NCBI RefSeq assembly: GCF_902459465.1
Contig: NW_022985694.1
Location: 434,001 to 498,000 of the forward strand
DNA from: Asterias rubens
Taxonomy: Eukaryota > Echinodermata > Asteroidea > Forcipulatida > Asteriidae
Length of the DNA stretch: 64,000 bases
Reading direction: 5' to 3'
Positions 32,927 through 43,475 of the stretch are shown here, piece by piece. Position numbers and translations under genes: made by a program. Every line of letters starts with the position of its first letter. The first letter of the stretch is position 1. The notes beneath the pieces are model-generated. The model was given only the letters and a program-made list of their open reading frames with translations, was not told where the DNA came from and made no database searches.

Positions 32927-33807
32927 TCACAGTGCAAGTAAATTGCAGGTCTTAACAACTGTCACCCTGTAATTCCTGCGCAACCAATTCATCTTAGGGC
33001 TCTGAACCCCAGTTTTCCTTAAATTCAAAATGCCCCGTGAAGATACCAGAGTGGGACTCTGTATTCCTCTCAGGACATCTTCTCTTGTGTACCGCAAGGA
33101 GTCTTCTGGATCTGGCCACTTCCATCTGACTGGACCACATCTCACCATAACAGAAACCTTAACTTCCCCATTCAGTGTGTCTTCTATCACCCCTGGATAA
33201 GCACTTTTGTCATACTGGACAAGACACCAATCACCCACTTTCACAGGAAACTGTTGATCATCTTGTCCTTCCGGTATACTCTTTAGAATATCAGCTGCAG
33301 AGGCTGCCAGCTCCTCATCAACCTGTGGAACTTCAAAATCTGGGGAAAGAAAATCTAGTGCAGTGACAAATGGAATCTACAGTAAAGTTATAAGAACCAT
33401 AAAGGGGTTAATCAGCCGAATTTAGTTATTTCTTTTTCAAGAATCTATTATATGGACCGATTCTCCCAAGGGAAGTTTACTGTACTAACATCTAGTACAA
33501 ACTCGAAAAAAAAAAAACTTTTGCAGACTGAAACCAAAATTGATGATGAACAACACATACCAGTAAGACCCTCTTCAATGCTTTGCAGAACCTGAGCTGC
33601 AGTTAGTTGGAATGCTTCAAATATCTCGGTACTGTTCATCTGGTCCTCAAAATCTGTCAAAACAAATTGCATACGTAACAGGGATTTCTGCCAACTATAG
33701 CAATTGTTCCAGCTTCAGCCTTTCATCTACCTGGCTTGATTAAGGTCCACAAAGGAAATACATGACCATTTGGATTTTCGAACAAATCCCCAAAGAAAAC
33801 AGGGAAA

Positions 33808-34215
33808 AATAATAATAATAATAGCGGGATTTATATAGCGCCATTCCATCTAGATCATGGCGCTAGCAAGCAAAGCAGATAAAGATAAATAATGGTCATA
33901 CTGGAAACAGGTGAGTTATTATATGTTTTTTAAAAGTCGAAACCGTGTCAAGTGTTCGGAGGTGCCGGGGTAAATTGTTCCAGAGCTTAGGACCAGAGAT
34001 TGAGAAGGCTTTGTCGGAAAAGGAGTTTCTGGACCTAGACACTGACAGCCATGTTTCGTCATAACAGGAACGTAAATCAGGACGACCAGGTACATATGGA
34101 CAGATGAAATGATTGAGGTATTGGGGAGCTGTGTTGTGAAGACATTTGAAGATGTGAAGAGCAATCTTAAAGATGATTCTTTGCCGGACAGGAAGCCAGT
34201 GTAGTTGGGAAAGAA
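33808..34215 (+). mobile_element. Non-LTR-type repeat with (TAA)n edge
   Basis: Begins with a run of AATAATAATAATAATAG, then CGGGATTTATATAGCGCCATTC. The word TTTATATAGCGC near a TAA run resembles the left edge of the LINE at 5141 (TTTATAAAGCGC). It lies in an intron of the minus-strand relic. I cannot show a coding end, so SINE or LINE 3' end are both possible. Confidence 0.45.
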
Positions 34216-34524
34216 GAGGATGTAATTATTCACCCTAGACAACTGAACTTACCTGTTTGCTCTGCATTGGTATGGCAATCTCTGGCGACGTTTTTGTTGA
34301 GCTTTTTAGCCTTTTTGTGGAGCTTTTTAGCCTTTTTGTTGAGCTTTTTAGCATTTTTGTCAAGCTTTTTAGCTGTGATTGAAAAAAAAAGAATTTGTTT
34401 GATTACAGGTTAAAAAAATTAGTTAAGTATGAAGTGGATTTTTGCTTTTGTAACAAGGAATTGACAATGTGACATCCAGCTGAAGATACTCTCACCAATG
34501 AGGTAAGTATGTTTTACAAGCTTG

Positions 34525-34590
34525 GGGTTGGGTGGTTAAGATACATGTCTGTACTCGTAAGAAGGAATTTGTGGGTTCGAGTAATTTTTT
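34525..34590 (+). repeat. Possible tRNA-like SINE head
   Basis: GGGTGGTTAAGATACATGTC followed 40 bases on by GTGGGTTCGAGTAA gives A- and B-box-like words at tRNA spacing, but no closed cloverleaf is evident. Confidence 0.3.
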
Positions 34591-35424
34591 TCTCACTTAA
34601 AAATGAATTTTTTTGTTCTTAAGCGATTGTTAACATACCACGTTTGATGTCGCCTGGTCCTTTCAGCATCTTGATTTTCCTCTTCACACGTGGAGTTGTG
34701 TATGCTGAATTCAGACATTTTGCCTTGCGTCCAGAGGAGTCTTCACATTCAGTGCAGAAGCAAGACAGCCTTCTCACATTGACCTTGCCTTCACCCAAGC
34801 CCACAGCAGAGTGTATCTTCCTTGTACCAGGCAGCGTTTCAACATTTGTCCGTAGTGGCCTCTCCCTGTTGATTTCGGTTTTATCCAAAAACAAGAATGC
34901 TCTTCTTGAGTGACTACAAGTGAAATTTCCTTCGATATCCATGCATGTGCTTGCTTTTGTGAGTCTTTGACGGCAAAACTCGTAAAAGGAGGCAGCATCC
35001 TGAATGATGCATCCTTCCTCTGCCTTAACAGCTCTGGTGATTGCACTTTTAACCACACCCCCTTCCCCGTCGCACGGATATTTTCCATGCCTGGAACCAA
35101 AGTAATTCCTCTACACTGATTCAACATCAAAGGCCTGACCCGGTGTAGGCTATGTCCATGAGGGGAGTCCTTGACTTGTACTGACTGGAACATCCGTCAG
35201 TCCACTGGATCTCTCGTGCAACATGCAGACCACGATTATCTACCAAGTGTTTATCTACCTCGTTTTGAGATTTTGTCTCTGAGCGCTCGAGAAGTGAATT
35301 TCTTTTGTCTACAAACTTTGAGGTCACAAAACTAGTCAATTTCCTTCACCAAGGTAATTATTGAAATCTTTATAAATCTAACTTATTTATAGCTTATGTA
35401 TTCATACTTATTTGTTGTAAGTTT

Positions 35425-35534
35425 GAGCTAAATTGAACGAACAGAAAATATTTTTGTATGAGCCGGAAAAACCGCGGTCGAGCTAAATTGAACGAACAGA
35501 AAATATTTTTGTATGAGCCGGAAAAACCGCGGTC
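35425..35534. repeat. 55-bp exact tandem duplication
   Basis: Two units beginning GAGCTAAATTGAACGAACAG and ending GGAAAAACCGCGGTC. The neighbouring stretch to 36350 shows no gene; it is AT-rich with (A)n runs. Confidence 0.9.
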
Positions 35535-36351
35535 GTCGCCCCATTGTTCATGTGTTATAGCAAAATGGCCCCGATTCAGCGAAACTTAATCTTTTTGGAG
35601 GTCATTGAAAACTATTTTTACGACATCGATTCTTGATAAAAAGCCATTTAAAATAGATTTAAGACACTTTTGTATACTATTAATTACTTTGTTTATGAAA
35701 TGATGGTTTTATGTAGTGGATGTTTATCGATGATTTCAACTACCTTTTTTGCTCGCCTTATGATAGAAAATGCCAGTTAGATCATGTGACGTATATACTG
35801 CCATTTGATTGGCTAATGGCGCTATTTGACGTCACAATGCAGGTCGAGTGACCTATATATTTCCCTCTGATTGGCTAAGTGTGTGCGCTCAGCGTAAGCG
35901 TACTTGTTTACTTTATTGTAATTTTTTTTTCTGAAAAAAAAAAAACCCTTCACATTTCCAGCGCAAGTTTGCGTCACTTCCTGAACTGTAATACATTGGA
36001 TCAAAGGATTGGGTCAATAAAAAAAAAGAACAAACATCTGGGACAAGTTTGTGTCAAATCTTGCTCTATATATACATGTAATTTGTAGATCTATGCTATA
36101 GGCCTAATTGTTCAGACTTCATATAAAATAAACACTTAAAAAAAAACACTGTAACAAAACTACATGGGACTCCACATATTTAACTTTTATCATTTGAATA
36201 ATACATTTCCATTTCTTTATTTACTACACACTCACACTTGACATTTAAAATGCATTAACATTTTTATTTTTATTGATGCCAGGAGTAAGGCTCTTTTTCC
36301 TGGCAGAATTAAATTGATCTCTTTGATCTGCTTTCTTTGATATCTCTAGCC

Positions 36352-39186
36352 ATGCCTCAAAAGAAGAAAAAGGTTCCGGTCCTGCCAATAAAACCTGGCA
36401 TAGCTCGACATTATTTGTTTAATAATTTTTGTGCAGTGCCTGATGATGGCAAAGTAAAGAATGGACATGTATTGCTCAACTATATTCAGAATGAACGCTC
36501 TGCCACCAAAACAATTCATAGCATCAAAGCAAAGTTTGGTATATGTGCACATTTATCGCGGGTCAATAGTTTGGTTTCCCGAAGCCTCAACAAGTTCAAA
36601 AAAATGACTCAAGATAATGAACGGAGAAAGTTTGAAGAAATCTGTAAAGCTGTGTTCTACAATCGTGAAGACCCGGCTGCAGATCCACCCAACCCACAAT
36701 CTTCATCCATCCCAAAATTAAGTACACCTTCCCCTGACCCAGAACATGATGACGATCCATCTACCAGTTCCGCCATGCCTTCTCCGTCAGTACATGTTTG
36801 TACATCACCTGTATCCGACCAATCTCCTCGACTAAGGGATAGTGTTTTGACTCCAAGAAAGAAGAAACTCCAGAAAAGATTGGAATTCGCTATGAAATCT
36901 AAATGTGCTATGCAAAGTAAATACAGAGAAAACTTAAAGGAGTTAAGATTAAAGGTGAACAAAACACCAAGGAAGGTTAAACACTTACACCAAACAATAA
37001 GAAGAAAAGAAGCGACAATAACACAGTTAAGACAAACACTTTGTGAAAGCAGTTTAGCAAAACAGCTTTTAGAACCCAAGACAGAAATAAAAAGGTTGAA
37101 AAACGTCAGCAACGAATGAAGAATATCAAGCCTAAGCATCGTCCCAATAACGAAAATGAGACTAGATTAGCCAGCACAGTAAAAGATCGAGATGAAACAA
37201 TAAGGAATCTGGAGAACGACAAACTAATAATACAAGAAACATATCAGCAGTTAATTTCTACTCGAAGTGAAGAAAAATCTACAAAGAGAGATGGGAAGAC
37301 ATATAATTTAGACACAAGGATGATGGTTTATGATGCCATTGTTAATCAAGTTCCAACCAAAAACATTCCAGTCATCATAGAGAAATTTTCACAGCGATCT
37401 GGAGTCATACTCAAGGATCTTCCTCATAGAAACACCGTGGAACAAATGGCAAGGGAGCTTGGTGTCATCTCCGACCTTCAGGCAGCAGAAATTGCCATGG
37501 TAACTAACAACTTAACACTTGGGGTTGATGCAACCACACAAGAGGGGGTACACATCAATAGCATCCATCTTACCACTACCTCAAGTTGTCAAGTAGTAGC
37601 CATCGACCAACTACCTGGCGGTACAGCTGATGACTACTCGCAGCATGTTATCAATTCAGTTGATAACACGGCAACAACATATTCAAGCTTTCATAATGCC
37701 AACTACCAAGACTCTAGAAACAAAATAATCGGTAACATTTCAAACACAATGACAGATCGGGTAGCTGTTAATCATGCCTCTATCGTAAAAATCAACGAAT
37801 CATGGGACAAATCACTAAACGAACTTAACTGCCACCTTCATCCCCTAGACACAATTGCAAGCTCATGTAAATCAGCACTGAAATCTTTAGAGACCAGCAG
37901 AGGACATCTATATGGCAACGACTGTATGGCAGGCAACATTGTGCTCCAGATGAACAAACTTCGCTATAAAGATGGGAAAGGGGATCCTAAAGGGTTTACA
38001 ACATTCTTAGAAGATGAGCATCTCCCAAAGGGCCTCATACCGCGTTACCGTGGCAACCGACTCCACATTCTTTTTCACATCTGCGGGAAGTTTATTGAAC
38101 ATCATGACATCTTCTTCAGATTTGTAACGACAGGCTCAGTATCATGTGGGGGACTTCAAGCCAGCATTCGACATGACTTCAACAATGAAATTGCCAAGCA
38201 AGAACTTCAGGTCCTTGGGCTATTCGGATAAACTTTTGTCAGGTCCCTGGATGAAGAAATTTTACACCGCATCAGACAACCAGATTGACCACATTGATGG
38301 CATCAATATTGTGAGGAGTGTGGTAATCGAACTGAAGAAAACCCAGGAAAACCCCATGAGTATCTTGGAAAGGGAGAACGATTTTCTTGGAAGCCCCCTA
38401 GATGGTACTAATTCGACGCTGATAAGCTTGAGGAAATTTCCATCGTCTGCCAACATGGTTGCAGCTTGTTCTACTGCTGTCATTGAGGTTCTAGAGAGGC
38501 AGTACAAGCGCTACTTCAACCTGGACCTGACCGAAGAGCTCAGAAGACAGACTCAATCTGCTAGGTGCCATAATATTGATGCAGAGGAGATAATGGGCAT
38601 GTTCAGTGCTGCCAAGCAACGGTCACCCAATGCTACACTCTGTTATCTTTCTTCAAGAATGCGAGCGACTAAAAACCGTGTAGTACCATACCTAGACAAA
38701 ATGGAGAGGAAGAGTCGAGAGAAAGTGGTTGGTTGGGCTGTGGCCATTGCAAGGAAGAAGAGAGGCAACAATCGTGAAAGACAGGTTCAAATCAGGCAGG
38801 AGATGTCTCGAAGAGCAAGTGGGAAAAGACAAAAAAGGGAACAGAAGGAGAGAAAGGCAATCGAGGCTAAGCTGAAAGGTCTTCAGCTAGATAATGTCAA
38901 CAAGGAATTCCCAGAGCTGGAAAAGAGCACAGTAGCTGATCTGGTTGATATTTTGTCTGGTGGGGCTGTGGGGAGAGATATTTGCCATGTGTGGTTTGAC
39001 AGTCTCTCCAACGAGAAATCAGTATATTCTGGCAGACTGGAAAAACTCAAGCGCAAGAACAGCAACTTGTATGTGGTTGCTTACTGGGACGAGAGCAGCA
39101 ATGAAGCCACATGGATGCAGTCGACTACGAAATGTCCAAGTTTCAGTTAGGTGTTGACCTGATCTGTGATGATCTCAGGTTGTCCT
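36352..39186 (+). pseudogene. Transposase relic with D138/D214-type core, three frame breaks
   Basis: One long coding region split by small indels near 37100, 38228 and 39110. The first piece starts at ATG 36352 with a lysine-rich NLS-like PQKKKKVP and ends in a coiled coil. The second (37116-38231) has LGVDATTQEGVHINSIH (D at residue 138), SNTMTDRVAVNHAS (D at 214) and LNCHLHPLDTIASSC. The third (to 39150) has a very basic ARKKRGNNRERQVQ stretch. The last piece ends SKFQLGVDLICDDL before TAA. Spaced acids and an H/C-rich block suggest an RNase H-fold DDE transposase of a family common in marine invertebrates but not named by me. A second, more decayed member lies at 57650-59790 on the minus strand. 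Confidence 0.55.
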
Positions 39187-39327
39187 AACCCTGTAAGTAG
39201 AAGTATACACAAACATTACAATTATGGAATGGTTAATTAAATGGTTTCCTCTTTTTAATTTTTTTTTCAAATGCTACACAAGGGAATTTAGGCAGATTTT
39301 ACTTTCAAAATTGAAAAAAAAGGAAAC

Positions 39328-39381
39328 ATTAATTAATTAATTAAGTTAATTAATTAATTAATTAGACTAATTAATTAGTCA
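39328..39381. repeat. (TTAA/ATTA)n microsatellite
   Basis: About 54 bases made of ATTA units, self-complementary as a whole. A T-run follows at 39490. Confidence 0.9.
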
Positions 39382-39726
39382 ATAAATACAAACTTCAGTC
39401 AACTGTACTTTCTAAAAGCTCTCTGCTGGTATCAATGCCTTGCAATTAGTTTTGCAATTGAGGAAGTTATGAAAAAAAAGTGAAAACAATTTTTTTTTTT
39501 TTTTTTTTCTGCAAAAATCAACAAAAGCGGATTCATTTATTCAATTAAAACATACGCTAAGATTTTTAACGAATTCCCGACATTAAAAAAAGCGTAACTT
39601 ATTACTTGTATGTCTTAGAAGAAAGATCTTTGTGTCATTGTAAAGTTCTCTCCAAGACCTTTTCAATGATGTTAGTTACACTGATATTCAACAATGTTGA
39701 ATTTTTTTGTCACATATCTACTATAG

Positions 39727-40007
39727 GAAGAACGAGATGCAATTCATCACATCTATCCATGCTTACAACACTCAAGCACCGTGAATATGGCAAATCTAAG
39801 GATACGATGGCCCTACAGAGTGTAGATTGGCTAACAAAACACAGATTTCAGAAATCAAAATAATTTGCCAAAAATAAGTTATAATATATCACTAATTACG
39901 GGCTGTGTGCGCGTTGTGAATGTGCGGGTGCGTGTGTGCATGTTTGAATTGAAGTGACCATAATTTATTCATTCCAATCTTCTGCTTTTCTATACTGATC
40001 CAATAAA
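39727..40007 (+). other. Possible terminal exon with poly(A) signal
   Basis: An acceptor (CTATAG) precedes 39727; a frame reads HREYGKSKDTMALQSVDWL to a stop at 39861-39863, and AATAAA lies at 40002-40007. It may be the last exon of the relic upstream (donor GTAAGT at 39193) or of another lost gene. Confidence 0.3.
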
Positions 40008-40266
40008 CAAGTGAACCAAAAAGAAGTCGAAAAATTTATGTTCGAGGTCCAGCATTGTAAACATATTGTAATTGTTGCAGTCTCATCTTTGAAAGCCTTC
40101 ACATCATCTCAAGCTATTTATGCAAAACTTTTTCTCTGATGATACTTTTTGATGTTACATACTTTTATTTCATTATTTTTAAATAGACAGCAAGCTTTCA
40201 GACTGAACTGAATTGTTTTCTTTTTTAATCATTAACAATAAAAAGTCATATGTCTTTCATCTACAG

Positions 40267-41525
40267 ACTACAACCAGAGGAAGGGGGCACGGCAGAAGAA
40301 GTGGGCAAGGCAGGGGAAGGGGTCAAGGCAGGGGGCAAAGCAGAAGAGCAAGGGGACAAGGCACAGCAAGGGGACAAGGGGGCAAGGCACATCAAGAGAG
40401 GGGCGAGGAAGGGCAGCCAGGGGCACTAGAGGCAGAAGGGTTGCGGCACTGCAACCTCTGCCACAAGCCCAGGCAGTGACTGTTCTTCGTGAACAGAGGC
40501 AGCACATATTAAGGGTAAACATCAATTTATAATTAGATCACTAGTAGTGGTACATAAGTTGGGCAAAAATAAACTTTTTACTGACGCCGTACTTTATTAA
40601 AATGCAAACTGCAATAAAATTGACATTGTAAATTTCACATCCATTATTGATAACACAGGAAGGCCTATGATTAAAAAAAAAATGTAAACAGAACGTTCTG
40701 GCTCTACCATGGTTGATAAATCCCTCGTCAATCAAACTGTAGAGTTACATTAAATAATGTTCACACCTATAAGAAAAACAAAATCCAAAGCTCTTGTTGG
40801 ACTTGAATACAATCAATTCAAATGTGAAATCTGTCCAATAAATAATTAAATACCAATGTTAAAATACATCAGCCATTACTGTTAGCAAGAAATGTGGGTA
40901 CACAACTAGCGCAGATAATTGAAATGCACAAGTTTATTTTGAAGGTAAAACAAACCCACATGTACATTGTATATTTCTATTGAAACTTATGATTTTGTAG
41001 TCGCAAGACTACCTGGACCCCTTTACTAGCAAACCATGCACATCCAAGTGTTTATTCAACATACTGGGATTCTTGTACAGTGTACACAAATGTACATGAA
41101 TGGATGGATGCTGTAGGTAGTGACAACCCTACAGCAAGAACTGCATGTATACAGCTCATAAACCTGCACAAATTCAGTAGCCAAAAATCCAGGATTTTTT
41201 TTTTTTTTAGTATACTGTCATCAATGTAAGGTTAGTCTGACAATATTGATAGGGAATCAAAGTTAAACATTGCCAATTTCTAATTACGCAGGAGGACAAT
41301 GCAAATATGTCAATTGAAGATGTAAGGCAGTTGCTTCTGCAAGCTGCAGAGAGAAGCCCAGGTCTCATCTTCGACATTTTACATGAGCAACCACAGCAGC
41401 CAGCCCAACCTCGGCCTGCTCAAGATCTAGAGTGGTGTACTTGTACACATTGCCGACCAATGCCAACAGATGAGGAATGTATTTGTTGCAGAAATACACA
41501 TGGGAATTGCCTTTCTTTACATCCA
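40267..41525 (+). CDS. Arg/Gly-rich exon plus P2X7-ballast-like exon (partial gene)
   Basis: Exon 40267-40514 has a clean acceptor (CTACAG) and donor (GTAAAC) and encodes an R/G/Q-rich low-complexity tract; its frame meets TGA at 40477, so reaching the donor needs a shift of frame within the repeat. Exon 41292-41525 (78 codons, donor GTATGT) reads MSIEDVRQLLLQAAERSPGL, then EWCTCTHCRPMPTDEECICC. The WCxCxxCxxMPTxxExxCC pattern is the zinc-binding start of the P2X7 intracellular ballast domain, also recalled in many invertebrate proteins that are not channels. No transmembrane P2X segments are visible. The next exon is missing: a MITE half starts 39 bases later. Likely an accessory or transposon-associated gene, now truncated. 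Confidence 0.55.
40515..41291. other. Intron between the two exons, nothing else seen
   Basis: AT-rich, with a T-run at 41194-41207. No repeat family recognised. Confidence 0.4.
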
Positions 41526-41563
41526 GTATGTACATTTAGCAACTTAATCAGTACTGCAATTTA

Positions 41564-41746
41564 AAGGCAGTGGACACTATTGGAAATTACTCAAAATATT
41601 TATTATCATAAAACCTTACTTGGTAACGAGTAATGGGGAGAGGTTGATAGTATAAAAAACTGTGAGAAATGGCTCCCTCTGAAGTAACGCAGTGTTTGAG
41701 AAAGAATTAATTTTCCACCAATTTGATTTTGAGACCTCAAAATTAG
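41564..41746. repeat. Half copy of MITE family A
   Basis: Starts TTAAAGGCAGTGGACACTATTGG and stops near TGAGACCTCAAAATTAGATGA; the second half is missing and unrelated sequence follows. Confidence 0.8.
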
Positions 41747-42082
41747 ATGAGGTGCTGCTTCTTCTCCTCGACGGTGCACGTTGTTGGCCGACGACGTGTT
41801 TATCCAGTAAAAACGTGGCCAACCTACCACACGACATTTTCATTTCCACTGCTGTTCGACGCCATCTCTGCATAACGGAAACTGGAAGCTTAATCGTTGT
41901 GTTAAGCAGAGATAGCGTCTTTTTATGGTCTTTGTTATACTTTGCTTTTGCTCGTTTTTTGCACTCTCTGTGAGTTTCGGACGGCCTGTTTTTTGGGTAC
42001 GATCATCCATTGTTGCTGACAAATATTGGTTTATCGCATCGGTAGTCCCCCCGGCGTGCCGAGTGCCGGATGGAGTTTTCAA
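41747..42082 (-). other. Possible broken N-terminal exon, unknown
   Basis: A minus-strand frame from 42082 to 41840 contains MDDRTQKTGRPKLTESAKNE and basic residues; a frame change near 41865 leads into YAEMASNSSGNENVVW. Composition looks coding, but I recognise no family and the end abuts the MITE. Confidence 0.25.
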
Positions 42083-42692
42083 TGGGCCGTGCGTGTGTGT
42101 ACTGTGTATACCGATGGGTGCATGAGTTTAAATAGTCTAGTTCCCTGACCACATATTCCTTGACCTATTTTAATGTAAAAATAGGTCAAAGATTTGGGGT
42201 GTGAGAGCCAGACTACGTGTATGTACACAACACAACCTCGTATGCAACGGTGGGTTAATTTGGCGCGCTCGAAAAAGTTTTTAAAGTGTTATGGGCGCGG
42301 CGAGATCTATCATCATTCAGAACGACGTTTGCTGCGAACCAAAGAAACCGACCGTTCGCGAATTATTTACGTGTGCCCAATTGAGTGAAAAAAATAGCTA
42401 CTCTTGTCGTGTGAGGGCAGTATCTACGAAATTGATTCAACAAATTAATAAAACGCTACCGGAGCGATAAAGTCCGATCGGAAAATTACTTTTCTTTTTT
42501 TCTCATCAAATATGGCATTATGGACGGAAATATTTCAAGGGGTGTTTTCTACTATCATTATCATTAATACTGCATTAATTGTAACTTTCAAAACAAACAA
42601 AGCGTAGGCCTCCAATTTTTAATTGTAGAAGACGAATGCTAGTAATTTTACTAGTATGCCTTGCTGCGTTACCGCAGTGATGTTTTTACTCA
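42083..42692. other. Intergenic, with a MITE family C fragment
   Basis: 42485-42565 resembles 3185-3255 of the family C MITE (TCTCATCAAATATGGCATTA). The rest shows no gene. Confidence 0.4.
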
Positions 42693-42769
42693 GCTTTTTC
42701 GTTCCATCCGAAAAGTACCATTGCACGCTGGCAGCGTGCAATGGTACTTTTCGGATGGATCGAAAAAGC
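42693..42769. repeat. Long hairpin, 38-bp arms, 1-nt loop
   Basis: The left arm ends ACCATTGCACGCTG at 42730 and the right arm starts CAGCGTGCAATGGT at 42732; only one mismatch in about 38 pairs (CGTTCC against GGATCG). A third piece GCAATGGTACTTTT follows at 42788. Confidence 0.85.
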
Positions 42770-42880
42770 ACGGTGAGTGACTCAGCTTGCAATGGTACTT
42801 TTATTTGCTATCACGTGACGGACAATCTTCCAATTAAATGGCAAGGATCTGCTTGGGTGTTATATAAAACTAACTATACT

Positions 42881-42924
42881 GCAGCCGATTTCACGAAACG
42901 CTAGGATTAATCCTATCTCGAGTT
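42881..42924. repeat. Half copy of MITE family B
   Basis: GCAGCCGATTTCACGAAACG through AGGATTAATCCTATCTCGAGTT, then the similarity ends. 42925-43475 shows no gene; a T-run is at 43313. Confidence 0.6.
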
Positions 42925-43475
42925 CAGGCATGAGAATCTTCCGGATTTTTCCGGATTTCCGGATTTTTCCGAACCTTGTTGTATTGTAATCATCGTATCC
43001 TCCACAAGCACAATGTACGTTGTCACATACAACTCGAATTTCCGGGGTTGGAAAATGCACTCTGTGGAGTCTAATCTCAACCTCGTTCTAGTTATATTCA
43101 ATGTTAAATTATAACCTCGTACTCATAAACACATCGCTCTCGCCGCATAATATTTTCCCAGTGTGCGCCGTCGTTGGTCATTAAATCACGAACATTTCAT
43201 TGCAAAAGATGTGCTATACAACCGATCCTCAAATCGCAAACACATAAAAAATGATTGTTTATGAAAAAGTATTATTCAGGGCAGAAACTTGGGCCAAATA
43301 GTGAAAAAGCAAGTTTTTTTTTTTTTTCTATTTGCTGTCGTTTTGGGAACCTTACCTCTGTTTTATTTATTTAATCTGTTGTGAATATTAGTACGTTGCA
43401 TACCAATATCTTTCGAGCCAGTGTTGTTTTAATTTTAATATGTTAACAATGGTTTCAAATATACTTTTTCCACAG

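Larger units (their letters stand above)
32927..35345 (-). pseudogene. Decayed multi-exon transposon-type gene
   Basis: Reading from high to low coordinate: exon about 35345-34639, exons 34372-34253, 33653-33561 and 33339-32927, with good acceptors (CACAG, GACAG, CCCCAG) and donors (GTATGT, GTAAGT, GTATGT). The first exon has a WTDGCSSQYKSR motif and, after one frame change near 35125 and a TAG at about 35110, an FGSRHGKYPCDG-type motif and a CFCTEC pair. This QYK...HGKG arrangement recurs in uncharacterised animal transposon proteins I recall. The second exon encodes KKL repeats; the last has KVGDWCLVQYDKSAYPGVI, also of unknown function. The two frame defects make it a relic. I cannot name the superfamily. 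Confidence 0.55.

Noticed and set aside
34619-35193. Several overlapping plus- and minus-strand frames
   Set aside because: Only the minus frame with the CFCTEC and HGKY motifs is supported; the others are shadows.
37060-37120. Programmed -1 frameshift between the two first transposase pieces
   Set aside because: An A-rich stretch is present, but the heptamer is not in the right frame, and two further frame breaks downstream point to simple decay.
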